A stretch of 64,000 nt of DNA from Calvatia gigantea (taxonomy: Eukaryota; Basidiomycota; Agaricomycetes; Agaricales; Lycoperdaceae): contig JACAAK010000005.1 in NCBI GenBank assembly GCA_025093985.1, positions 2,232,001-2,296,000 on the forward strand. The letters are read 5' to 3'. The notes under the pieces are model-generated. The model was not told where the DNA came from. It ran no database searches and saw only the letters and a program-made list of their open reading frames with translations. Every line of letters starts with the position of its first letter. The stretch's first letter is position 1. Below, piece after piece: positions 22,636 through 33,095 of this stretch. A program made the position numbers and the translations under genes.

Positions 22636-24037
22636 CGTGATAGAGTGGGTAAGTGGCAGGGGATAAAATCTATCTGGGAACCAGCCTTCTTAAACCATGT
22701 ATACCTTTCATTTACACGTGCCTGATTCGGACCGTCAGAGAAGTCAGCATGTTTATTGGGAAAAGTCTGTGGAGAAAATACGCAAAGTTCGCCCGGGCGT
22801 GGGGTCCTAGACCTAAAAATAACAGCATATCCATGTGTCCCCGCCTGTTTGTGGCCCTTGGCTCCTTCATAGTTCGTGATCCACAAGACTTTGACAGCTT
22901 GATGGTGGAACCCATCTATTCTGACAACCAGCGCCAAACCATAACGTGCGTTTGATACTTGAAGCTCCAGGCTCTAAATTTTCAAAAAATACGAAAGCAA
23001 CTTGCGAAGCAAATTGCTTTACAGACCCGATATCTGCGAGTGGTCAGAGGTCGTGGGTTGGGAAAAAGGGAGAGCATGATTGCGAGGGTTTCAGCCTGTC
23101 GGGAACTGCCACAAGAGAGGTTGGTTGGATAAAGATCTGATTGACGGCGCAGACGAAATAGGGGACGTCAAGTAACGATGGACAAAGCTGTGAAGAAAAA
23201 ATGACAGCGCCATGGTATTCAAACGACAAGTGAAGGATGATCCTAAACGGTCGCGTCGCCAGGAATCCCAGTCTGTCCTTCATACACATGCGTCGTATCA
23301 ATCTCCAAGGATTGTTATCACGTTAAATCAGATTCGCCCACGAGGTTGTCTTCTGGGCCACTTACATTTTTATCATTGGGAATTTCCGAAAGTTGAACTC
23401 ACAGCCAATCATCTGCGGAAATGAAGACCTTCCTGGCCAGAGTCGAGGCGAGGTTGCGTTGTTGGCATTATGACGGGCCCCCGGGTCGAGGTAGAAGTCG
23501 TGCAAGGAATGAAAAGCTTCCTTCGTTTTTCGGCTTGGCATGTGAGTCTCAAGAAGCGGCGGTGTGAAAAAATATTGATAAGAGGTGTTTGAATCCTATG
23601 AACAGACAGAAATAGAGGTTTCCATCAAATACTTGTTTAAATAGCCACGCTCAGATGGTCCGTAGCTATAGTTGTAGCTCGGTGACATTGGCACTGTTTG
23701 GCCATGCTACGGACCATCTGAGCGTGGCTAGTGTATGTTCTCGTTTTCAATGTGGAATTGCCACATCAACGAGCTAACACACGATTTAATCTCAGAACCC
23801 GGACAACGCAGTGTATATCTGCTTGATTAGCAAGGTTCGAATCATGCCATACTACAACATTGGAAGCGAGAGGCCCAGCGAGCAAGCCAACCCCCAGATC
23901 AATGAGTTGTCGCTTTTCCAGACGCGGACTGTGGGAAGGCGATGCTTTTTATAGAGGATGGCCCATCCTGGTGACATCAGTCACGTCGTTCTTATTTGAC
24001 TATCTCGTCGTGCTAGCAGGACGAGTTTGTCTGCGCA
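22636..24037. other. Divergent intergenic region
   Basis: About 1.4 kb between the permease and the G-patch gene starts, so it holds both promoters. No coding frame is supported. The only notable structure is the perfect inverted repeat at 23642-23730. Confidence 0.5.
23642..23730. repeat. Perfect 25-bp inverted repeat with 39-nt spacer
   Basis: Left arm 23642-23666 and right arm 23706-23730 are exact reverse complements over 25 bp (outer end TAGCCACGCTC, inner end GTCCGTAGC), with a 39-nt spacer. Pairing stops sharply at both ends. The outermost bases of the arms are TA, which could mark the TA target duplication of a very small Tc1/mariner-type MITE remnant. It could equally form a hairpin in DNA or RNA. 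It lies about 300 bp upstream of the G-patch gene. Confidence 0.75.
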
Positions 24038-27000
24038 ATGAGCAGCCGGCTGAAACGCAAACTCAACAATCTCGGAGTTGATGTCGCGAGTTCTAGAGTC
24101 AACGAATCATTCTGTTTGGTGCGTAATCACAGACCCACCGTATAAAGCTGTCGTTGACCGTTGCAAAGATAGGCACTCCTCTCCCTCCACTCGAAAAGTC
24201 CAGAGATACAGGAGAGTTTGTACCACTCTGGAAGCAAGAAGTCGGTGTCGGATTGTCCTTCACTCTCGAGAGATTATTCACCTTTGCTTAGGTGCGGGAT
24301 GAAAAGGGAAGACGGCGGCTCCATGGCGCGTTCACTGGCGGTTTCTCCGCCGGGTATTTCAATTCCGTTGGATCGAAAGAAGGTATGTTTTAACCTCTTC
24401 TCCCTTATGCACACCAGCCAAATTTGCATAGGATGGGCACCTTCGACGTTTGTATCTTCCCGGGGAGATAGAGCAAAAGGCAAGGTCGCGCGACCAGAAG
24501 ACTTCATGGATGAGGAAGATTTGCAGGAACTTCGTGAAAGCAGGACCCTTGTGGATACTACGGAAGAAATGAACCTTACTGGAGGTACTGCAGCTGAGCT
24601 TAAGCGTCGGCAAGGTGCCGGTGATGAGGAACAAGAGTACGTTGGAATTCTTCTGTCTAATTTTATCCCTAATGTTGCGCTTCCGAGATTAGTTCCATCG
24701 TACATGCACTACAATCAACCCTATTACCCCCTCCAACCGATTCGGTTGGTGCACGGATACTGAAGAAGATGGGATGGCGACTTGGGAATGGAATTGGTCC
24801 TCGCGTTTCCCTTCGTCAGCGCAGGCTTCAAGACCTCCAGGCAACGTCACCGTATGGAACCAGAGCGGTCACCAACGACGTGAAGATTACAGAAGAAGAC
24901 GAGGAAGCTGACAAACATTCGTATGCGCCGCGTGATACTCCTGTCTTAATTGTTGAGCGGAAGGGCAATGCACACGGTCTGGGCTACCAACCTGGGATGA
25001 CTCTACAGGAGAGTTTGGGTTCATCTAACCAGGGAAATATGAAAGGACCTAGAATATCAGGTAGTCCGGGCATATATCTCTGTATTTCTATCGCTTATCT
25101 TCCAATAGCTGGATTCGGTTTGGGCGCGTTGAACGACGCTGACGAGGACGACATCGATATATATGATGCGGGCCTCAAAGCTGCGAGGAGTCGGCTTGCA
25201 TACGATGTAGGACACCACGATGATACATTTACCATCGGCGAACAGGCGAAGTCATTCAAGTCGGACAAGGTACCTTCTGCTCACCTGACTTCCATCCATC
25301 TCTTACTAACGTGGTTAAGAGATCCACCACCACAGCACCCACTATCTTTCGCGATGGGACTAAAGTATTGTTGGGATTCATGCTCTCTGAGAAACCTGTG
25401 ATGGAAGATGCACAATTTCCTCTTCCTGACATTCCGCCTGGTTGGCAACCGGATCCTCGAAAGGTCTGGGAGGCAGACAAGGAAAACATGCCAAAGCGCG
25501 AGGTGCAACAAGAACCGATGCCCCATGCGAAATGGAAATCATCAACTATGTCGGCTACCGAGGTACGTACCTACTTACTATGTTTAATGCCGGGTTCCTT
25601 AGCAATCGCATCACAGCGGGGGGACATGCTGGGCGAAACTCCTTTACAAGAGGGCCCCCGTTCTGTGTTTGATTATCTATCCGAGAAAGACAGAGAGCGG
25701 CTTAAAAATGTTGCAGCAGCAACCGCTGCGGGTATTTCCCCGGCTGCTGCAGCCTTCTCCATTCCCCGGACAGAACCTCATATGGCGGAAGCTGCACTTA
25801 AGGGGTTTCAGCCTTTTACTACTGATCCTGTTAAACAGGACAGATACACCACCTATCTTCGATCCCAAATCAATCCAGATGGTTCAATCCCCCCATTACG
25901 ACCTCTACCCGACCAGCGCCTTGATGAATTCCAAAACGAACTCGAGAGCTACGCAAAGGCGGCAACGATATTCAAACCGGCGTCAGGGGCGATTGCTGGC
26001 AGGTTTCAAAGTGCATCCTATATCGAACAAGGGCCCCAAATACGTGAGGGACTTCATCAGCCCACTACAGAAGAGTTGGATGCGCTGGAAGCTAAACGGA
26101 AGAAGGAAGAAGAAGAAAAAATCAGTCCGCAAGCGCATGCGGCGAAGCTGGGGATGTATGGACCCATGACGCGGGAGGTTAGACCATGGCAACCTGCTCG
26201 GCTCTTGTGTAAGCGATTTGGGCTCAAAGAACCAGATTTACAACCGGGTGATTTGTCCGGGGATCCCACCCCAGGGAAGGGGGCATCATTTACGACTTCG
26301 GAGGCAGAGGAAGCTTTCAAGAAAGCGGCCGGGGTTAATTCCGATGCTGGACCTTCTTCATCAAACCCCGGTGGAGGATCAAGAGACTTGACAAATGTCG
26401 GACTGGGGGATGATGAAACGCAGGGTCAGGATACGTTGACATATCAGAGACCGGCGATGGATGTTTTTAAGGCGATTTTTGCGAGTGATGATGAAGATGA
26501 GGACGATGAAAAGGATGTGGATATGGATGAGCCGGAAGTCGTGAAAGATGAAGTCGTGAAAGATGAACCAGAGGCAACGACCAATGGTACATTTGGTGCT
26601 TCTCACTCTCTACTAGACGACAAACCAATGGACCTTTCGACCTTTAAACCAACATTTATTCGTCGGGAAGGGAAGGAGAAGAGAATCAACGACGAAGATC
26701 GTAGTAAAGGCAAGAAGGACAAGAAGAAAAAGAAAAAGAAGGATACAAAAGGGCCCTTAGTATCGTTCGACGTTGATGAAGATGGCCTGGACGGGCTCTC
26801 TTTGAAAGTATCTTCTAAGGAACGGCCGAAGAAAAAGAAGAAAAAGGACAAGGATCGGAAGAAAGATGACGATGACGATGTGATGTGGGTTGAAAAGCCT
26901 GTTCCCGAAGCCGTCAAAAACCTACCCCCCACACTTGTTGAAACGAAGTCTTCCGAAACCCCGGAACCTCCGCCGCAGGCCACCGCCGCATCGGGCGACT

Positions 27001-27062
27001 CGAATATAACCAACGCCAACGACCTTCACCGAGGTCGAAAACGTGCGGTAGATTTCCTGTAG
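24038..27062 (+). CDS. GPATCH1/TOUGH-like G-patch splicing protein
   Basis: Eight exons (24038-24118, 24169-24240, 24292-24382, 24432-24636, 24693-25060, 25109-25269, 25320-25562, 25617-27062), 888 residues. The N-terminus ([66 protein letters not shown]) is the DUF1604 region diagnostic of GPATCH1/TOUGH. A G-patch follows at about residues 165-190 ([19 protein letters not shown]), then a long disordered tail with acidic blocks and several Lys-rich runs near 26710-26860 that look like nuclear localisation or RNA-binding tracts. These nuclear proteins associate with the spliceosome and, by analogy with other G-patch proteins, probably stimulate a DEAH helicase. Two introns (25061-25108, 48 nt; 25563-25616, 54 nt) are multiples of three without stops. 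Confidence 0.87.
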
Positions 27063-27101
27063 AGTTATTTATGCAGCCATAGCAATCATCTGTAGCGACT
27101 T

Positions 27102-28696
27102 TTAATCCTCCATCACTTCCTCTTCTTCCTCAATCTCTTCCTCACCCTGAATCTCACCCTCATCCCCGTCTCCGTCTCCCTCTTCGTCACCTTCATCATC
27201 AGAATGAATTCCGTCAAACTCATCCTCCATGTCATCTTCGTCCTCATCCAATTTCCGTTTGCCATTTATCGGTTTGCTCGATGTCACATCACTGTCAGCA
27301 ATAGCGATACATGTAAGACGTGTGCCCTTGGTGTCATATTCTGCGACGGGCTCCACCTCCGTTACTTTTTCTGTTGTTGTAGGTATGGAATGCATGTCGT
27401 ATAGACGGATCTTGCCATCAGAAGAAACGGTCGCCACGATGATTGTCGAAGCTCGACCGCAAGCGGGTGGAAGCGCAATTTCCAAAGTTTGGATCGCTTT
27501 CACTCTACGAAAGAGTGTAAGCGGGAGTAGGTATATAACAGATTGAAAACTTAAAGGACTTACCTGTTCCCATGGCCAACCATTTGGGCAATTACCATCG
27601 GTGGTCTTGATGAGTCTTCGGGAATGTCATAAACTGAGAGCTTCTTGTCTTCTGCACCAGCCAAGAGAACGTCGCCTTCGCCGGTAACACGTTTACAGAA
27701 CTTGACATCATGAAGGCGAGAAGGGTGTTGGACGGTATGAAGAAGCGTCATTTCCTAGTCATCGTGGTCAGGACAGCAATATCACAAAAAATATAGAAAT
27801 GACATACAGTATTGTAAACGTCGATTGTTGAACCGGATTGCACCACAAAATATTTGCCATCCACTGACCAACGCACAATTTCGCCCTCTAGTACAAACCT
27901 GGTCAATTGATAGCTGGAGAGAAAACCCCGGCTGCAACGAACCTTTTCCAAGTTTTGTGCTAGCCACACCCTTGCCTCGCATAAGATCCCACATTCGTAG
28001 AGCCCGATCCTTTCCGACACTCAATGCTACCTTCCCTGACGGATGGACTGCCATTGAGTTGACTCGACCTTTGTGACCTTTGAGGACGCGGAGAACAGCC
28101 CAATCCCGGGCACGAAATAGACACAAAGTGCCATCTTCAGATGCAGACAATAGGTGCGACCGAGAGGGGAAAACAAGATGTGTAATTGAGCCTTGAGTAA
28201 AGTACCTTAGACTTCAATCCCACTTCAGATGATCAGCATATTATGTACCTTCATGGTGCATCAAACCACCGATCTCTTTCCGTCTCCGGAGATCCCATAC
28301 TTTTATGATCTCATCCGCGCTCCCTGTAGCTAACCATTTGCCACCCTGAGGAGATACTGCCACAGCTTTTATACATGATACATGAGCAGGGAAAGCGAAG
28401 ATTGCTTTAAGGTGGAATTGGAGGTTTTTGTCATCAGAGTATGTCGTTTTGCCTTCTAAACCGTAGAGAAGTTTTTCGTATGACCCCGCCACGATCTTGA
28501 ATGTGGAAGGTAGCTCCTCGTCAGTGGAATTGGTTTCTAGTAGATCGGTCTCTTTGGCCTTGCCCTTATTTTTGGTTGCTGGTGACTTCTTTGGGATGGG
28601 TTCGGGTTCGGCGAACCTAGCACGCGGCTTTTTTGCGTTGGCTTCCGTGCGTGCTTTCTTTGTTGGGCGATCTACTTGAGTGGATGCTCTGGCCAT
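27102..28696 (-). CDS. MAK11: Mak11/PAK1IP1-like WD40 ribosome-biogenesis factor
   Basis: Five exons (28249-28696, 27943-28191, 27808-27887, 27564-27754, 27102-27504), 456 residues. The basic N-terminal extension (PTKKARTEANAKKPRARF) suits nuclear targeting. WD40 repeats follow: AVSPQGGKWLATGSADEIIK ending VWDLRRRKE, then HLVFPSRSHLLSASEDGTL, VNSMAVHPSGKVALSVGKD, and later repeats. The C-terminus is a long Glu/Asp tail (EEEIEEEEEVMED). The HEGSITHLVF junction and the KVALSVGKDRALRMWDL repeat are typical of Mak11/PAK1IP1, which is needed for pre-60S ribosome assembly (Rlp24-linked) in the nucleolus. It converges on the G-patch gene, 39 bp between stops, and is divergent from the GatA gene. Confidence 0.87.
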
Positions 28697-28824
28697 TTTT
28701 GTGTGTAGGGGAAGCGCCCACAAACTTTTTTTGTGATGTGATGAGATCTTTCGTTTGTGTTTATTTGATATTGCAGGTCATTCCGGTTATTCGCCGACTT
28801 CAACTCACCAACCCGGAGGCGTCG
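28697..28824. promoter_or_regulatory. Compact divergent promoter, MAK11 / GatA
   Basis: Only 128 bp separates the two start codons. The interval has a T-run (GTTTGTGTTTATTTG) and a GC-rich block near the GatA start. Two genes of protein synthesis, a ribosome-assembly factor and a mitochondrial aminoacyl-tRNA enzyme, share it, so coordinate expression is plausible but not shown. Confidence 0.5.
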
Positions 28825-30782
28825 ATGCTGAAGGGGTTTCGTGTGGTCCCTAGAGGGCTTTCGACCCCAAGAAAATGTCTTGCTACAGCTGCGGACCAAT
28901 GGAGACACGTTATTTCTGAGAAGAACCCAGGCATTAACGCCCTCGTTTTCACCACGCCCGCACCTGGGCCTTCAGCAAACCAGGGACCACTTTCAGGCGT
29001 TGCCGTTGCTGTGAAGGATAACATCACAACCTTTGACTCCCCGACGACATGTTCCTCTCTTATGCTCGATGGTAGACCTGCTCCCTTCGTTCACGAAAGT
29101 GAGCATGCTGAATCGTGTTTAGGCTTCACATCGCCCTTCGATGCTACTGCAGTCAAGCTACTACGCGAAGCTGGAGCGGACATCGTCGGGAAGGCGAACT
29201 GTGATGAGTTTGGTATGGGGTATGTCCAGTTACGAGGAGCCTGGCGCGTCCATTTAAATTATGCACTTCAGTTCCCTCAACAAATACTCTTCTCATGGAC
29301 CCACGATCAACCCATACCAACACCCGTCCGGGAGGATAGAAAAACGATATCCTGGGGGAAGCTCAGGTGGGAGCGCAGCAGCCGTAGCTGCGGGAATGTG
29401 CCAGGCGTGAGTGTATCTCCTCGGGTTGTTCGCGTCCGTGTGTAATGAATGTGCTAGTGCATTAGGAACTGATACTGGTGGCTCAATACGACTACCTGCA
29501 TCTTATTGTGGTGTCGCTGGTCTGAAACCCTCATACGGACTCATTAGTCGGTGAGTAACTTGGTTGATTAGCACTCAGCTACAACTCAGGGGTTGTGTCA
29601 GATGGGGTGTTGTGTCCTACGCTGATAGCCTTGACTGCGTAGGCGTCGTTGCCTCAACAGTTGGAGATATCAAGCACATATTTGGTATGCTTCCTTCAAC
29701 GGAGTTTAACGAAAATAACTTAACGTCGTGAAGAAATAATTTCTCAGTTTGATTTGAGAGATCCGACATCTGCGACTCCAGAGATACGAACGAAATCTTT
29801 GGAGGTCCTACAGAATCGGCTATTGCGATTGGACTCCGAAAAGAATGCATCTAAGCCTTTGCAGGGTCTCCGAGTTGGTATTCCACAAGTATGTTCAGAT
29901 TACCATCACTGCGATCCACTACTCGTTCTCAACCCCATGTTAGGAGTACTTCCCCTCAGAATTATCCCCTTCTATCATAAAGCCCGTACGAGACGTGATC
30001 AAATCGCTTCAAGAACAAGGCGCCTCTGTCCTCCCGGTCTCGCTGCCATCGACGTCATATGCGCTGAGTTCCTACTACGTGCTCGCTAGTGCTGAAGCGA
30101 GTAGCAACCTAGCACGATATGACGGCATTCAATATGGTATAATACCTTCCTTGTTTCGCGATATAACCGGATTCATTGAAACCTGTTTAGGATGCCATGT
30201 ACGACCACCCCCCGGAAGTGACATCACAAAAACATCGAGGAATTATGCTCTTTCTCGATCCAAAGGCTTTGGACCTGAAGTCAAGCGGCGGATATTGTTA
30301 GGAACGTATGCGCTGACAGCAGAGTGAGCTTTTTTCGCACATCCCACGATATCGTATACTCACGGTAAGCCAGCGCATTTGACAACTATTTCCTTCAAGC
30401 ACAACGAGTCCGGCAGCTCGTCAGGGACGATTTCAACCGAATCTTTTCCCTGCCCAATTTCTACTTCACCGGTCTACCTTCAACAAAAGGCACAGGAAAC
30501 CAAGTCGATGTCCTGATACACCCATCCGCGATTCGAACGGCTCCTCCAATCGATTCGGAAAGAAATAAAATAGAATCGGCGTCAGACTTGGACTCATATG
30601 TCCAAGATGTGCTAACAGTGCCTGCATCACTCGCAGGGCTTCCGGCGCTTAATGTTCCGGTTCCGAGGAGATTTTGGGATCCTGAGGGTGACGGGTGGCC
30701 TATTGGTGTTAGTATTGTAGGGCAATGGGGTTCTGATGAGTTGGTTATGAAAGTCGGAGAGGCGGTGCAGCAGTTGGGTTGA
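28825..30782 (+). CDS. HER2: Mitochondrial glutamyl-tRNA(Gln) amidotransferase subunit A
   Basis: Nine exons (28825-29071, 29123-29219, 29272-29406, 29458-29550, 29602-29684, 29734-29888, 29944-30136, 30191-30323, 30374-30782), 514 residues, the normal GatA length. The amidase-signature triad is intact: Lys in [11 protein letters not shown] (about residue 64), the cis-Ser in [16 protein letters not shown] and the nucleophile Ser in [33 protein letters not shown] and the C-terminal [19 protein letters not shown] are also family-typical. With GatB and GatF/GatC it converts Glu-tRNA(Gln) to Gln-tRNA(Gln) using glutamine-derived ammonia in the mitochondrial matrix. The basic start [18 protein letters not shown] suits a presequence. 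The 51-nt first intron is a multiple of three without a stop. No upstream ATG lies in better context. Confidence 0.92.
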
Positions 30783-31147
30783 CGAGTGAATGGATATACA
30801 ACACAGGGAAATAAAGAAGGGTGCGTTGATTGAATGGGTGTTAACTTACTTGGGGGTATATTTATTATAAAGGGAATAGTCTGAAACGCGTCTCAATTCA
30901 ATGGTTGTTTGAATGTGAATGCTTGGGTATGAGGTTGATAGTTGAGTACTTACTGAGTTGTCCCCTCAATTCCTCCCACCGTCATTTCCGCATGTAGGGG
31001 GGGGGGGCTCCGGACCTGATGTATACATACGATCACTCATAATAGATTTCAATCATTGGGGATCGGTGTTGGGTGAATATCTTGGCTCGATGTCGTGATG
31101 TGGACATCTTACAAGCCCGACGCTGTTGTTCCGAGTTTGCACAGCGA

Positions 31148-31164
31148 GTGTGTGTGTGTGTGTG
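31148..31164. repeat. GT dinucleotide microsatellite
   Basis: Uninterrupted alternating GT for 17 nt, followed after one interruption by GCGTGTG. A likely length-variable marker. Confidence 0.8.
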
Positions 31165-32417
31165 CGTGTGAGGTACATGCGGTCAAGCGTAGTGGAACAC
31201 CTAAATGGAAGCGATGAGCTTTTCGGCGTGTCGTTAGGCCGTTATTCCCGGGCTCATTGTCAAGTTGAGATGAGCATCTGAACGGGCTTTTGTGGCAAGT
31301 ATAAACCAGCTTCAAGAAACCTTAGGGGGCCAATGCATGATCTCAGTAGAAATCGCCCGAACTTCCAGAGACCATCAGACCAGCCAAATGTTTGCAGTTG
31401 AAGTTGGACCTGGGTAATATACATTCCTTCGCTCTTCGGTGTTAGAGATTACTTATTGCGGTACTCCTTAAAAAGTTTCGAGTTCATCACCACCAGTTGT
31501 ATGAGCAAAAGCCCCATCATCAAGATCAGCACGCTCCCGCGCGGGTTGCACCGAAGAAACTCGAGGCATGCCGGGTTTTTTAAAGTTACCTATCAACAGC
31601 AATAGGCTGTTGCAATAGCATATAGCATCGCCCATTCGTTTCTCGTGAGGGCTTTGTTTTGGAAATGAAATCAAAACTTTGACATGGGACATTGTGACTC
31701 GGATTCTCGGAGATCGCAATTTTCGATCACATCCATGCATTGCTGGGTGGGTTGAGTTTGAGAAACGAGCCAGCAGCGCACATACCACACCCCATTCCTC
31801 TGATATCAGAAAAAAGTGCAACATGTTATGATGCATGACAGGAGAAGAACAACAAATGCAAAAAGTAAGGTTCAGAACGGAGCATTCAGCGGACACTGCG
31901 TATGTATGTGTGTGTGATTCCAGGGTCCCTGATTTCGGTGGTAGCCGATTTCAAATGAAATTACATAATCAGGATCCTGAATTAGATTCGCCGCCGCCGG
32001 ATCTAGATTGCTTCACAGAGTCGGAATGACGCATCATGGTGCACAGACAATCTGAGAGGGAGAAAGCCTGTAGTGACGCGCACGAAGAGCGAACTGCTTC
32101 AGAAGGTATAATATGATTCCTGTGTGGAGAGTGTTGCTTCATATTGCGTATCGTGCAAACGGAAATTCCGTAGAGACGGAGGCTGAAATAAGATAAGTCT
32201 GATTGGAGTGGGATCACGTATCAGAACAGGTCCAAGAAGAACGACCGCAGTTACGGAAGGGGCTAAACGTTGTATGTGTATACGTACAAAGTTGGTAGGA
32301 GTGTTGCTTATGAAAGAGGGATGGAAGCCTGAGGCCTGAAGGATGGAGGGGAAGGGGGCCTGTTCTTGATGATGATATCCTGGCACGATCTATCTCCCGA
32401 GGGGATATTAATGCAAA

Positions 32418-32454
32418 TGGATGGATAGGTGGATGGATGGCTGGCTGGATGGGG
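32418..32454. repeat. TGGA/TGGC tetranucleotide tract
   Basis: About nine imperfect units of TGGA, with TGGC and TAGG variants, ending in GGGG. Non-coding. Confidence 0.7.
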
Positions 32455-33095
32455 CGTGTGGGATGGGACAGGTGATGCTGATAAGTGAGCTGAGAGAGTG
32501 ATCGATGTGTGTTGGATCGACATCATGACAAAGGATTGAGAGAGAAAAAGATGGCTACGAAGTGTCCATCACTGGACCAGCCGAGTCAAGAAGCGCTGTT
32601 GCATTTAGGGTCGTGTTGGGAAAATTTGTTCGTAAAAGATGTGCTTCTTCTCGGATACTCTTCCAAATTTGATCACGAGATAGATCTAGTGGCAACTACG
32701 GCGTGTAGCACTAGTCATACCGCACGCAACACAATGCTGTTGAAAGGCAGATAAAAAAGGCTGTGGGAGGCAGGAGAGAAAGAGCGTTCCAATACGGAAA
32801 GCAGCAGGCCGGGAGATAGGGGGATGTGAGCGGAGAGACAGACCCTTTTAGGCTCCACGTGGGGTGATCTCGATCGTGAGATCGTTGATTGCTTGTGTCA
32901 TTTCGAGGATAATTTTGCGGGTAAATTCCAAATTTTGACTGCCCTCCGCGTGCCTTGCCACTGCTTCAAGAAAGCCCTCAACTCCTTCGCTTCCCTTGCT
33001 ACTGGCGCCCACAACAACACATCCATCCCTCATCCCATCCTTTCATACCAAACCTTCATACATACAATACAAGCTTCACTCGCTTGCGTTCGCTC

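Larger units (their letters stand above)
30783..33095. other. 2.3-kb intergenic region with microsatellites
   Basis: No supported gene. It contains an 11-nt G run (30997-31007), a GT dinucleotide tract (31148-31164) and a TGGA/TGGC tetranucleotide tract (32418-32454). The final 250 bp before the Rxt3-like gene become C/T-rich, as is usual for basidiomycete promoters. The frame of the next gene stays open upstream to an ATG at 32955, so the true start could lie inside this interval. Confidence 0.5.

Noticed and set aside
23800..23860. GGTTCGAATC, resembling a tRNA B box
   Set aside because: No acceptor stem, D arm or anticodon arm can be drawn at proper spacing upstream, so it is not called a tRNA.
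26603..27019. 138-codon minus frame opposite the G-patch gene
   Set aside because: The antisense of Lys/Asp-rich codons gives Ser/Phe runs; no start context or motif supports it.
31148..32454. Possible centromere or telomere repeat from the microsatellites
   Set aside because: Only two short simple tracts in normal intergenic DNA; no TTAGGG array or long satellite.
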